Source: Elymus sibiricus
Taxonomy: Eukaryota; Streptophyta; Magnoliopsida; Poales; Poaceae
Length of the DNA: 64,000 nucleotides
Assembly (NCBI GenBank): GCA_039707655.1
Contig: CM077667.1
Span: 59,859,628 to 59,923,627, forward strand
Reading direction: 5' to 3'
Below the pieces are notes generated by a model. That model worked only from the letters and a program-made list of their open reading frames with translations. It was not told the origin of the DNA and did no database searches. Both the position numbers and the translations under genes were made by a program. This document shows positions 1-10,847 of the stretch, one piece after another (positions within the stretch are counted from its first letter, which is position 1; every line of letters begins with the position of its first letter).

Positions 1-414
1 AGCTGTGTGCCTTGCCATGTGTCTGGCAAAAGAGGTACCAAAGTGATCCAGGAGTAGATCACTGGACATCGGTCAAATTATCCTTAAGATGACTAAGGAA
101 GAATTTCTCGGGAATAGAGATGATAAAGAGTTCGTCGTAAGGGGTTACGTCGATGCAAGCTTTAAACACTGATCCGAAAGACTATGAGTCTCAGACCGGA
201 TAAGTATAGTGGGGAATTTTTTTGGAGTAGCTCCAAACAGAGTGTGGTAGCAGCATCTACATCGAGATTTGCCAAGAACACACGGATCTGAATATTGCAG
301 ACCCGTTGACTAAAACCTCTCTCACAAGCAAAACATGATCAACTTTAGAACTGATTAAGTGTTAATTACATGGAGATGTAATCTAGATTATTGACTCTAG
401 TGCAAGTGGGAGAC
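1..414 (+). mobile_element. Copia (Angela/BARE1-like) 3' internal end: RNase H remnant and polypurine tract
   Basis: This is the end of the internal region of a Copia element whose 5' part lies outside the window. The stretch matches, base for base with small changes, the RNase H end of the complete Angela-like copy at 60100-60550 (same GGTTACGTCGATGCAAGC segment). It carries several frame breaks, so no protein is made. The purine-rich AGTGCAAGTGGGAGAC at 399-414 directly precedes the LTR and is the plus-strand primer site. Confidence 0.85.
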
Positions 415-976
415 TGTTGGAAATATGCCCTAGAGGCAATAATAAATTAGTTATTATCATATTTCCCCGTTCATGATAATAGTTTATTATTCATGCTAGA
501 ATTGTATTGACCGGAAACTAAATACATGTGTGAATAGATAAACAAATACTGTGTCCCTAGTAAGCCTCTACTAGACTAGGTCGTTGATCAAAAGATGGTC
601 AAGATTTCCTGACCATGGACATGAGTTGTCATTTGATAATGGGATCACATCATTAGGAGAATGATGTGATGGACTTGACCCAACCATTAGCATAGCAAAT
701 GATCGTTCAGTTTATTGCTATTGCTTTCACTATGTCAAATACACGTTCCTCTGACCATGAGATCATGCAACTCCCGGATACCGTAGGAATACTTTGGGTG
801 TATCAAACGTCACAACGTAATTGGGTGATTATAAAGGTGCACTACAGGTATCTCCGAAAGTGTTTGTTGAGTTGGCATGGATCGAGATTGGAATTTGTCA
901 CTCCGACTATCGGAGAGGTATCTCTGGGCCCTCTCGGTAATACAGCATCACAGAAGCCTTGCAAGCACCGTGACTA
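415..976 (+). repeat. Partial 3' LTR of Angela/BARE1-like Copia
   Basis: It starts TGTTGGAAATATGCCCTAG and is collinear with the first third of the LTRs at 53721 and 60551. The match stops at about 976, after GCAAGCACCGTGACTAA, and GC-rich DNA begins at once. About 1.2 kb of LTR is missing and is not found further along, so this is a truncation or deletion junction rather than a simple nested insertion. Confidence 0.85.
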
Positions 977-999
977 ATTCATGCCCCGTTCTCTGACAC

Positions 1000-1253
1000 C
1001 CAGTGGGTGCGCTCGCGCGCCCCCACTGGAAGATCGCGAGGTTCCATACCTTGCAGGTCCGCGGACAGGATGGCCAGCCGGCCCTCAGCCTCCCGATACA
1101 AGCCCAGCAGGGTGTTGTATGCGGCCACCCGGCGGTCGTGCGCTGCCTGCAAGCAAAGAAGACACGGAAAAGCTTTAGGCTCGACCCGCCTGCGCCCCAG
1201 CTGGCTCGAGCCTCGGGGGCTACACCCAGTGGGTGCGCTGGCGCCCCCACTGG
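1000..1253. repeat. Two copies of a 30-bp palindromic motif, one in each of two introns
   Basis: CCAGTGGG followed by a short GC core and CCCACTGG occurs at 1000-1029 and again at 1226-1253. Both copies lie in introns of the antisense gene, in the same relative setting (preceded by ACAC on the plus strand). Each would fold as an eight-base-pair stem. I do not recognise the motif. Confidence 0.7.
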
Positions 1254-3627
1254 AAAAGAAAGAAAATGCAAAAGCAAGAAAATACAAAAAACTTACCGCG
1301 ATAGATTGCTCCAGGTGCACCAACCGGTCGTTGGCGGCTCGAGCGTCCTGCGATGTCTGGGCACGGCAGGCGGCAAACGCATCCACAACGGCGGCCACCA
1401 CCGCCCCAAGGGCGCTCGGCGGTTCGCCAAGGGCCGGGCGGCCGGCTGCGGCCCAGTTCTGCTGCGGCCGGCCCCCGTCTGTGGGCCCCCCTTTGCCGGA
1501 AACCACCATGGGACCGGCCCCTTCCTGCGCCGTCGTGTCGTGGGCCCCCGACGACGAGCCCGCGGCGGCCGTCTCTTCGGTCGTCACGACCGTCCCCTCC
1601 GACGCTCCGCCTCCGCCCGCTCCTGGCCGGCTCTCCTCCGGCGCGGGCACCTCCGGAGCCGGAACCTCCGGGGCCGGCACATCCAGAGCCGGCGCGTCCG
1701 GAGCCGGGATCTCGGCTTCCGGAGGCTCCTCTGCCCCCGGCGGCACATCGCCAGCCCCTGGACGGGCGGCGTCGCGGTCCGTCTCCGCCCTTCCTCCAGC
1801 GCTGGCCACGTCCGCGCCCGCTGCCGCGCGCGCGTCTTCCGCGGCCTTCGCGTCTGCCTCCATCCGCCGCTCGGGGTCATGGTGGTCCTTCGACCTCCTC
1901 TCTCGGCCGCGGGGGAACGGCTCCCACGCTCCACGAGCGGCCCCTCCGCTGGTCTCTCGCAGCGGCTGCCTTTTCTTCGCCGCCTCCTCCCAGGGGCGGT
2001 GCTCCTCAACACGCCGCTCCTGCTCGGCCGCCTCGAGGTCGCGCCACGCCTGGCGCTCCCTCTCCTCGGCGGCGTCCGGCGGTGCCGTCCTCGTGGCCCC
2101 GCCGCCTGGGGTCCTCCCCAGGGCGCGCGCCTCCCTGAACATGGCGAAATAAAGAACCAGGGGGAAAAGAGACAAACTAAGGAGGAGGGGGAGATGGACT
2201 CACCCGACGACGACTGGGACCGCCCTCCTCACGGGTCCCGCCTGGGATACCCGCTGTTTCTTCCCTCCGCCTCCGCGGCTGCCCCCCAGCTGCGCGGTGG
2301 CCGCCCGTTTGGGCGCCGGCTTGGCAATAGCCAGCCGCCCGTTTGGACTCATGGCCGGCTGCGCGCGGGCGCCTCCTCAGCGCCGCGACCTCGTCCTCCG
2401 GGGCCTCGGGTTCCTCAGGAACCTCTGCAGCACGCGACCCCTCCGACTCAGCGTCGTCATCAGTCCAATCCCGTAGATGCGTCGGGGGAGGAGACTCACC
2501 CATCGATTCGGCCTCCTCGGCCTCCTCCTCCTCCATCTCCGCCTCGCCGGCTTCTGACGCGCCGGCTCGGTCGGAGTCCGCCGGCTCCACGTCGTCGACG
2601 TCCTCGACCTCCTCGGGGTCCGACTGCACCGTGTCGGCGGCCGGCTCCCCGTAGTTTTGCAGCTGCGGGAAAACCTGCAAGCAGGTGAGGCGACGTGCCG
2701 TCAGGCCAAAGGGAGGGAGCGCCGTCTCTGAAACAGGGGGGGGGGGGAAGACGGCCGGTCATTTACCCGCGGCGCCGGATGGCTCCGGCTGTACGGAGTC
2801 TTCCCCCATCGCCATCCCTCCTCTTTCATCTTCGCCGTCGAAATGGCGTTCACCCTCCTCGCCACGTGGACCGGCTTCAGGTCCTTGGTGGAGAGCCGAC
2901 AGGGGTCGTGCCGCCCTCCCATCTGGCAGATGAGGTGCGGCCGGCTCTGCAGCGGCTGCACCCGGCGCGCCACCATCGCGGCCAACAGGTCGGTGGCAAT
3001 CAGCCCCTCCATCCCGGTCAACACCAGCAGGCGCTCGCAGAGCCGGTCCGCCGTCTCGGGAGCCTGTGGCGGAGCCGCCCGCCAGTTGATCATCGCAACC
3101 GGCGGCTGATTGACGAAGTCAGGGAGGTTGATGTAGTACTCCTCCGGCTTCACGTTCTTCACGTAGAAGAACCCCCGCTGCCAGTTCTTCACCGACTCCT
3201 GCAGCGGCAGCTTCGGGAAGCCGGCTCCCTTGCGGATATGGATCAGGGCGCCCCCGCAGGCGGTCATGACCTTCGCTCTCGTAGCCGGGTCCACCACCGT
3301 CTGCTGCTTGAGGAAGAAGAGCCGGAACCAGATGTCAAGCCTCGGCTCCACCCCCAAGAATCCCATGCAGAGGGTGACGAACGCCGCCAGCTGTAGAACA
3401 GCGTTGGGGGCGAGGTGATGCGGTTGTAGGCCGAACCGTGTCAGGAATCGGCGGAAGAAGGTGCTCGCCGGCAGTCCGAGCCCGCGGAGGAAGTGCTCGG
3501 CGAAGACGACGACCACGCCCTCCCGCGGAATCGGGGAGTTCTCCGGCCCGGCGGGGCGCGCCTCCAGGTGCGCCGCCGACGGGAGCTTGCGGCGGTAATG
3601 GAGGTGCCCGTTGAACTCCTCCTCCAT
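1050..3627 (-). CDS. Antisense spliced gene of the Tat-like element: gypsy-type transposon domain plus coiled coil (3' end missing)
   Basis: Four exons read on the minus strand: 3627-2767, 2674-2204, about 2130-1297 and 1146-1050. They are joined by GT..AG gaps in phases 0, 0 and 0, with a final phase-1 donor at 1049. The joined frame has about 754 codons and no stop. Exon 1 resembles the PF04195-type domain: it shares the features F.RFLTRFGLQPHHL, FVTLCMGFLGVEP, WFRLFF and RRVQPLQ with the gene at 5251. Exon 2 is strongly acidic, then basic. Exon 3 holds a run of PAPE-type repeats and ends in a heptad-like coiled coil that continues into exon 4. The start is uncertain: an upstream ATG at 3661 runs only six codons. 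The function is unknown; these proteins are known only from transposons. The exon 3 acceptor is my choice to keep frame. The gene is lost beyond 977. Confidence 0.6.
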
Positions 3628-3749
3628 GATGCTGCCGTCTCACGCACCCTTGCTCGCCATGGTCGCTGGATAGGCTCGCGGTCACGGCGACTGGCGCGGG
3701 TGCTCGGCTGCAGTGCGGGCCTCCGGCGGCGGCGGGACGCGCTCGCAGG

Positions 3750-3784
<35 letters not shown>

Positions 3785-4278
3785 GCAGGAGGGCGAGGGA
3801 GACGAAGACGATGTGACGGGGGCGGGAGGAACGAATGAGCCGTTCGGTTCCTCTCTCCTTTCCATTTAAACCCCGCGCGTTCGATCGTGGGGGCCGGAGT
3901 CATTGCGCACGACCCCCACGATTCCCGCCGCGTGCGGAGCAGGAATCATGACGCTCGGGAAAGCCAACCGACGGCCCGAGCCATAATAGATCCCCGCGCG
4001 CGGGCCGAGGCCGCGGCCATGGAGGGCCCCGCCCCGCGGCCCGGTCTTGTCCACCGCGCGGCCTGTCAGGCCACGGCCCACTGTGTCTTCCACGTGGCGC
4101 GGCTTCCCCACTCGACGGGGCGCCCGAGGCGGCGCCCGGAGCGTCGGCTGGCTGTAGGGCCGGCCGCTGCTCGCCCGCGTCGTTTGGCCTCCGAGGCATG
4201 CTGCGACGCAAAGGCAATATTCAAGCCGTCGAGGACCGCCTCGGTTCGTCGGCGGGCCTCCCCTGCTTCGGGGACTAC
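3628..4278 (-). promoter_or_regulatory. Putative 5' leader and promoter of the antisense gene
   Basis: Between the ATG at 3627 and the LTR lies 650 bp of CpG-rich sequence. On the minus strand it has a TATA-like TTTAAAT near 3864-3870, then a (GA)n tract at 3753-3781, then the start codon. GA-rich leaders downstream of TATA are common in plant genes. Whether the promoter is active cannot be judged from sequence alone. Confidence 0.4.
3753..3781. repeat. (CT)n/(GA)n microsatellite
   Basis: An uninterrupted CT dinucleotide run of about 14 units lies in the presumed 5' leader of the antisense gene. Confidence 0.95.
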
Positions 4279-5250
4279 TGTCGGGGGGATGACCCCGGGG
4301 TAGCCTCAAGCGACCCACTACTCCAACTTTCTGAAACAACGGGGGGCGAGCCGCCTCCCTGTACAGCCCGGCTACGCCCCGCCGGCTATGCGCTACCGGC
4401 TACGCCCTACCGGCTGTGTCCCGCCGGCTACACCCCGCCGGCTGTAACATGCCAGCCGGCTAGGGGCGGAGGTGCCTGGCCCCCTAGCCGGCTACGCATT
4501 GGATACCGCGGTCGGGGTGCGCGTGGCTACAGTGGCCCCCATCCCATCGGGGGTCAGCGCCCGTGAGGCCACAGTGGAGGTGGCAGTGCCTCTGACTCCG
4601 GCCGACTGCGACAGGGCTCCCAACAGTGCCGGCACGCCCTCAACCACTCCATTACCTGCCCCGGCGTGGCTACAGGGCAGTCGGCCGTACCGCTGACCTC
4701 GGCTGGTTGCCACAAGACGACGCCCTCGAAGGACGACCCGTGCCGGGACGTGACCGTCAAGGGGACCCACCGTGCGGGCCCCGCCGGCTCCCGACGGGAC
4801 CCTGCAGCCGGCAGACCCCACCAGCGACGGGACCCCTTAGCCGGGGGCCCCACAGCCGCCCCGAGAGGCTGCCGGCTGGGGGCCCCTGAGATCTCTTATT
4901 CATATTGTACTCCGGGCGGTTGGCCTATAAAACCCCCCGGGCCTCCCCCATGCAACGGGCCGACTCTCTTCACATATCACACTCAGATAGGGAGGCAGCA
5001 AGGGCGACCTAGCTCTTTCTTCCTCCTCTAGCCATACAGCTCCAGGAGCACCATTGTAACTTCATCATTGTCTAAACTAGACCAAGCAGGACTAGGGGTG
5101 TTACCTCCCACGGAGGGCCCCGAACCTGGGTACATCGTGTGACTGCCACCGCTGGTGCCTAACCCCGCTCCCGGAGCCCGTCGGCGTCCTTCGGCCCCAA
5201 CCACTCTCGATAAGCCTACCCATGGCATCTGCCGTGACAAAACGACGACA
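4279..5250 (+). repeat. 3' LTR (972 bp) of GC-rich Tat-like element
   Basis: Its ends are TGTCGGGGGG..CGACGACA, with inverted TGTCG/CGACA termini. The right edge is fixed by comparison with the solo LTR at 51841-52937, which is the same family reversed: both share the terminal TGTCGTCGTTTT block and diverge outside it. A plus-strand TATAAAA at 4926-4932 and the transcript-like CCTCCC.GGAGGG..CCCGAACCTGGGTACATCG segment support the orientation. A minisatellite occupies its left part. The first ten codons of the ATG frame at 5222 belong to this LTR, not to the gene that follows. Confidence 0.85.
4367..4500. repeat. GC-rich minisatellite, CCGGCTAC-type units
   Basis: Repeated imperfect units of about 12-16 bp are built on GCCGGCTACGCCC. 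The equivalent part of the solo LTR near 52735-52870 has a different, larger array of AGCCGGCC units, so the array varies between copies. Confidence 0.75.
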
Positions 5251-5927
5251 CCTTCCTTCCTCAGATCTGGCGGCTACCCGTGCCGGCTTGACTTCCTTTG
5301 ACGGCGAAGCCTTCGCAGAGAACTTCCCCAACCCTAACAAGGGTGAGCGGGTATGCTTCGTGCCTTTCCTCTTACGAGACCTAGGGTTCCCCATTCATCC
5401 TTTCCTGAGGGGGTTACTAGAGTTCTATGGGATCCAGCTCCATCATCTTACCCCCAGATCCATCCTGCACATTTCGGGTTTTGTCGCTCTTTGCGAAATG
5501 TTCCTGGGCTGCGAGGCGCACTTCGAATTATGGAGGAAGTACTTCTGCCTCGTCCCCCGAACTCGGGGTGAGACAATTCGGGAAGTCGGAGGAGCCGAAG
5601 TATGTAGCATAGCGGGAACAGGATACCCGGCGGGGACACCGGAGAATGAATCCGAAGAATGGTCTTTGGAATGGTTCTACATCGAGGACGTTCCCCTATT
5701 CGACGGATCTCGGAAGGGCTTGCCCGAATACTCCGACGCCCTTCCGAAGAAAAGGTATAATTGGCGACCAAAGGGTTCGTCCCAAGAGGACAGCGTTGAA
5801 TTTCAACGCTTGGCCGCCCACGTAAGGGTACTGTCTCATCACAAGTTGACCATGATTGACGTGATGGCCGCCGCCATCACCCGATGCGTTCAACCTCTTT
5901 AACAAAGGATACATCCTTTGTGGCGTT

Positions 5928-6344
5928 TGACAGTGTCCTGGACTAGGGGGTACTCACCACGTCGTCTCCCGACCAGTGGGTCGGGCCGAGGACCCCCGTG
6001 ATGATTCACTAATGGGCCACTTCGGGCAGCCCATGCCGAATACTAGGAGGATTCCACAAGACTTGGCGCACAAGACAAGGACTCCTCTAAACCCTAGGCC
6101 TACGGTGCATATATAAACTGAGGCCAGGCTAGTCAATAGATCATTATATTACATCTCATAATCTCGTGGTAGATACATGTACTCTGTACTATCCCCCATA
6201 TCAATACAATCAAAAGCAGGACGTAGAGTATTATCTCTTCAAGAGAGCCCGAACCTGGGTAAAATCTTGTGTCCATGTTACCATCGCTCCAAGACGCCTA
6301 GCTTAGGACCCCTACTACGAGATATGTCGGATTTGACACCGACA
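5928..6344 (+). repeat. 5' LTR (417 bp)
   Basis: It starts TGACAGTGTCCTGG and ends TTTGACACCGACA. It contains TATATAAA at 6110-6117. The internal sequence after it begins TGGGTGCTTTCATTGAGAG, matching the block after the 5' LTR of the host element and presumably the primer site; I could not assign its tRNA. Confidence 0.92.
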
Positions 6345-9300
6345 TGGGTGCTTTCATTGAGAGCCAGCTGGGTGTTTGTCGCGGATCGATGGGATGATCA
6401 GGTGCTATTTTTTCAATCAGTTTCATTGTTTGAATTATTTTTCGTTGGGCACTATTACTGTCGGTTCGTCAAACTTTATCGCAGATCGAGGGAATTCTCT
6501 AGGAGCAGTGTAACGTCGGGCGATCAGCCCGATCCGAAGTCCCATCTCTGTTGTAGCCATCTTTTCGACCGACCTGTTTGCTGGCCGGGACGCCAAACCT
6601 GGCCGACGTGCACGCGCGCTAACCCGAGGAACAACAGGTCGGATCAGAGGGATTTAGGCGTCGGCGGCTGCTAAACGTAAAAGATCTGCACGATCAAAAG
6701 TGAAAAGTTTCCGAACAAGTCGGCTGGGTGTTGTCCTCGGGGCCCCAAGGATCCTGGGTCCCAAGTTGAGAAGCCCCATGTAGCCCTTGTCGGGCAGCGC
6801 AGAAACAGGGATGATCCTCTGCTCTTGTCTTTTTTATTCTAACAAGGCCGCTGTCCTGTGGGTCGCTACTTTTTGCTTACGTAATATACTAATGATAGAT
6901 GAATGCTAATTTGTAGCAAGGTTTAATTAACCCATGATTGGTCGGCTGACGAGCAAAAGGAAAATGCCTTGGGAAGCTCAAGATAGATGGAGACTACTAG
7001 CACAAGTCCACTAGGAACGCTATGTGGAGGGTCCACTCAAAAATACTAATTGGTCATCAGGTCTTTTGAGGACTGATTGGTCTTCGTACAAGGCAATACT
7101 CGTCCTGGTTTTTTACCTCGGATTTCAACGCCTCGTCGTCCGAAACGAAGACATCAGGTTTTATTTTTCTAATTACCTGTACTGTATATATTAAATACGC
7201 ACAGGACATTTTTCTGCTGGTTTGCATGAATTTTTCTGTGTAGATTTCTCTGCCGGTTACAATTCGGTCCGTTGATCGCATCATGGTTTCTAGCCAGCTG
7301 GCTTCCTCTATAGTCCGGCGGACACTACGCGCAGCCCAGCCTGCCAGATGCATTCGAACTATGTCGCGGGGTCACCACATTGAGTCATCCTGTTGTCAAA
7401 CCGACCACAACGTCCAGGCCATATTCACTAGATTATTCACTGCGCATGAATTAATTATTAATTTTTTTCTTTTTCTCTTTCAATTATTATTATTTCTTTT
7501 TTGCACTATTTTATGTGCACAGGTAATCGACTTCGTCGGACCACACCGTTACCTCGGCGGGTCCATGCCGTCGTCCCGCTAGCGTGGACAAAACTGCGTC
7601 GTCAGCTCGGAGAGCCGCCCTATGCTGGCATCGCCACGTCATCATTTCTTCAAGCTGACGTATACCGCGCCAACCTGCTCTATCACGTTGGCCAGGCCGA
7701 GGACACTCCAGCTCGGGCAGCGCTTATCCAGGGAATTCTTTCATGTTTTCTTTGTGCTCTTTCCTCTTTTTTTTTAATTCGGCACGTATGGTCGCTATCG
7801 TCCACTAATGGTTTTCTCTACCGCGTGCATACATGGAAGTACTAACCCAAAAGTGCTAGTTTTTGCAAGCACGGTTTTCAATGTCTAATTAACAAGCAGT
7901 GCAAACTAGCATTGCATTAGCGTTTCATCAACGCCTGCATGTGGAATTTTTTTCCTTTTTTGTGCACAGTCTAACGGACGTCGTATATGCAACCGGATCT
8001 ATAGTCGTCCCTCCTCTGTCTTCATTGACCTCGGCGCCAGGCTATTTTTCTTTTATCTACTTTGCGTAAACTTAATTATGCAAATAATCGTTTTTCCTTT
8101 CAACCATTATTATTGTTATTATTTGTTGCTTGCACTGTTTTATATGTGCAGGAAATCTACTTCGACTGTGTCACACAGTCATTTCGGCGTTACCAGCCGA
8201 CCAGCTCCGACATCTCGGCTGGACTGGGTGCTTCGCCTCGACACATCTGCCGGATTGTGCGTCATCAATCCGAACTCTTCGCTTGGGCACCTCGGAACCG
8301 GCTTGGGGGCTGGGACCTCGGCCAGCCGAGGACTACGTCTTCGTCCGCCACAAGTCCGGACCTCATCATCAATACCGAGCACATTAACCAGCTAAGTCGC
8401 TTTCATGCTCAAAAACTTTCAGTTTTAAATTTTGTTCGGTTCGACCAAGCATTATACTTTTTTGACAAAAAGTTGTTTGCGAAAAACTTCCTTTGTCAAA
8501 ACTTTGTTTGTTACAAACAAATTCAAATACCCGGTTTACTTGGGGGCTTCCTTTATGAAGCCATTCCTCTAGCATATGATTATTAATGTAGCGCACCCTT
8601 CCTTGTTCGTGTTTACGCCAATATATGCATCATGTTGACTTAAGTGTTCCGCAAAGCTGGGTTGCCTTGCTCCTGTGCTCACCCCTACGTTCCCGATTGT
8701 TCGGCTAGGGAGTAAAGGGAGCACCTCTGCGATTGTTACGAGATCTGGTCATCCGAACTCGTACCTCAGACGGGTGAAGCCGAAAGCTAGCGCTCTTACT
8801 GTTTTCAACTATGCTCGGCCACGACGGAAGACAAGCATACATAAATCTATTGCACACCCCTCATGGTAATCATGAGAACCCAAAGAAAGGAACCGTTGGC
8901 GGAACTATTTTCTTTGAAGACGCTTCTTACGTTAAATAGTAATATAGCATAAGTTCACTGGGCGCGCTTTGTCTGTTATAGCCTAATGGCCTGATTGCCT
9001 GGTTATTCGAAACACCTCCAATATCCTCGGATGGCGTAGTAGATAACATTTTTCGGCCCTTGGCCGAAGAGGGAGAAGCCGACGGTCGGTTAAGACGCGT
9101 TTAAAGTTCGGGCGAACAAATATATGATATAAGTACTTCGGTACATACAATCATTATACATAAAATTCTTTTACCTAATCACTTGGGGGCTCTTAAATTT
9201 GTATGAGCCGTTTTATAATAAATGTTTTCTTCGTAGTCGTTGCAAAGTCTTTTTCTACCACTCCTTTCTCGACTCGAGTGCTTGGTCAATAGCCGGGTAG

Positions 9301-10847
9301 CCTGGTTTCTCTTTAAAGCCGCTCGCCTGAGAAACTGGCATGAGAAACACTCCGCCTTCGGGATAGGGAGATTGAAGCCGAAGGCTGACCCACCTGAAGT
9401 CTAGAGATCAGACGTGTCATGTTAAAGCACGACGAAAGCACAATTTTAAGACCAATTTCGTATTGGCACCAAAAAACTTGATTCAATTGAGACGTACAGT
9501 TTTCACATAAGTTTTTTGGTTTTTTGTGCTTATAACTTCTTTAACCTATTTTATGTTTTCCTTTTAGGAAGCGGGACATCCTCTTGGTTGAGGTGTTCGG
9601 CGTGATGGTCTTGCCCGGAAACTCTTTTCCGAACTACGGTTCGGCATCTTTCCTGCCGAACTCCACCTCGGCGTTGTCAAAACGTACATGACGGTTGAAA
9701 TAGTTCCCGAGGAGATCTGATCCTAGGGTAGGCCATATTGCCCAACCCAAGTCTCGGGGGCTACTGCATTGACAATTCAATGCAGAAAATTTCAGTGCAA
9801 TACAGTTTCCGAGGAGATTATGATCCTTGGGTTAGTCGGCCGCACCCAACCTGAGTCTCGAGGTCTGTGCACACCGCTTTTGCGTTCCGAAGTATGCTGC
9901 TGAGCTAGGAGTTGATCCTCAGGCCGACTTTGCGAATCGACCTGAGTCTCAGGGGCTACTGGGATCAGCGGTTTTATGTCATCCTTCAGGTGCATCTCGG
10001 GTTTTAGACTGACACACACCTTGAGGGCTACTGGCTATATATCTCGGTAGAGAATAAATTGCACTAATCGAAAATATCCACAAAAAATCAGCCCACGGTC
10101 GGGGTGGTGCACCACCTCGGAAGCAGTCCGGCATAAAGCTCGGGCGCAAGTGGCTGGCTCCATAGAGAGCATTTCTGACATTAAGCTCGGATGAATTCCT
10201 TTAATTTTTAAGGTCCAAGGTAGTTTATGATACCTCGGACGCTGATCATCATTGGAGCTCGGATGCAGTCCGGCGTTGGAGCTCGGGAGTAGTCCGGCGT
10301 AAAGCTCAAGATCGGAGACGCCTCAGAAGCAGTCCGGCATAAAAGCTCGGATGTGAATGGCTGGCTCCATAAAAGACTATTCCGGCATTTAAGCTCGGAT
10401 GAAGTCCTTCAAATTTTCAGAGACCGAGGTAATTTATGACACCTCGGATGCTGACCAGCATTGGAGCTCGGACACAATCCGGCGTTGGAGCTCGGACACA
10501 GTCCGTCATTGGCACTCAGATGCCGATCAGCGTTGGAGCTCGACTGCAAAAAGATACCTCAGACGCAGCTCGGTGTTGGAGCTCGGATGCAAGAGGACAC
10601 CGCCGCACGGAAACACTTCGACCCCGAAGTATGGTGTAAACATTACAAGGCATTGATAAAGGCCGAGCACTTAAAGGGGCTCCTCGGATGCCCGACGTGT
10701 GAACTCTTTGGATTCAGCTCGGCGATCCTCAAGATCGAAGACGGGAAGATTTGTTGAACCAGTTTCCAAGGCCGACGACCGAAGACAAAGAACTGTTCGA
10801 AAGAACCGAGGAGCGTCCCCAACTTGAAGACCGGTTCAGGGGGCTAC
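6345..10847 (+). other. Non-coding interior of the nested Tat-like element
   Basis: No gag or pol similarity is visible in any frame. The DNA holds loosely repeated modules, each a T-rich run then GTGCACAG or GTGCAGG (near 7500, 7965 and 8145), looking like repeated splice-acceptor-like sequence. It also has several GGGGGCTACTG-type purine motifs (around 9755-10032) and a minisatellite from 10113. The open frames here (for example 7283-7845 and 8062-8586) have no family I recognise and are probably chance. Confidence 0.6.
10113..10620 (+). repeat. Compound minisatellite: duplicated ~205-bp block plus short TTGGAGCTCGGA units
   Basis: A block starting AAGCAGTCCGGCATAAAG near 10118 recurs about 205 bp later with changes. 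Within and after it, units such as GGCGTTGGAGCTCGGACACA are repeated every 25-30 bp. The same array occurs reversed at 63640-63990, so it belongs to the element family. Confidence 0.8.

Larger units (their letters stand above)
977..5250 (+). mobile_element. Truncated GC-rich Tat-like Gypsy element with antisense gene
   Basis: The right end is a 972-bp LTR (4279-5250) preceded by a polypurine-like GCTTCGGGGACTAC, which sets the element orientation to plus. Between 977 and 3.7 kb lies a gene on the opposite strand, as in the second Tat-like element at 5251-20119. No gag-pol or 5' LTR remains because the left part is cut off at 977. The base composition is far richer in G, C and CpG than any neighbour, and I see little of the CG-to-TG decay evident elsewhere. 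Placement in the Tat lineage is inferred from the antisense gene and layout. Confidence 0.65.

Noticed and set aside
1003..2688. Long plus-strand frames (up to 561 codons) in the GC-rich region
   Set aside because: They lie antisense to the spliced gene and are open mainly because of extreme GC content. They are proline- and arginine-rich with no domain, and they cross the splice sites of the minus-strand gene.
5222..5250. ATG at 5222 as natural start of the antisense gene
   Set aside because: The bases up to 5250 are the end of an LTR that also occurs at 51841, so the native start is lost.
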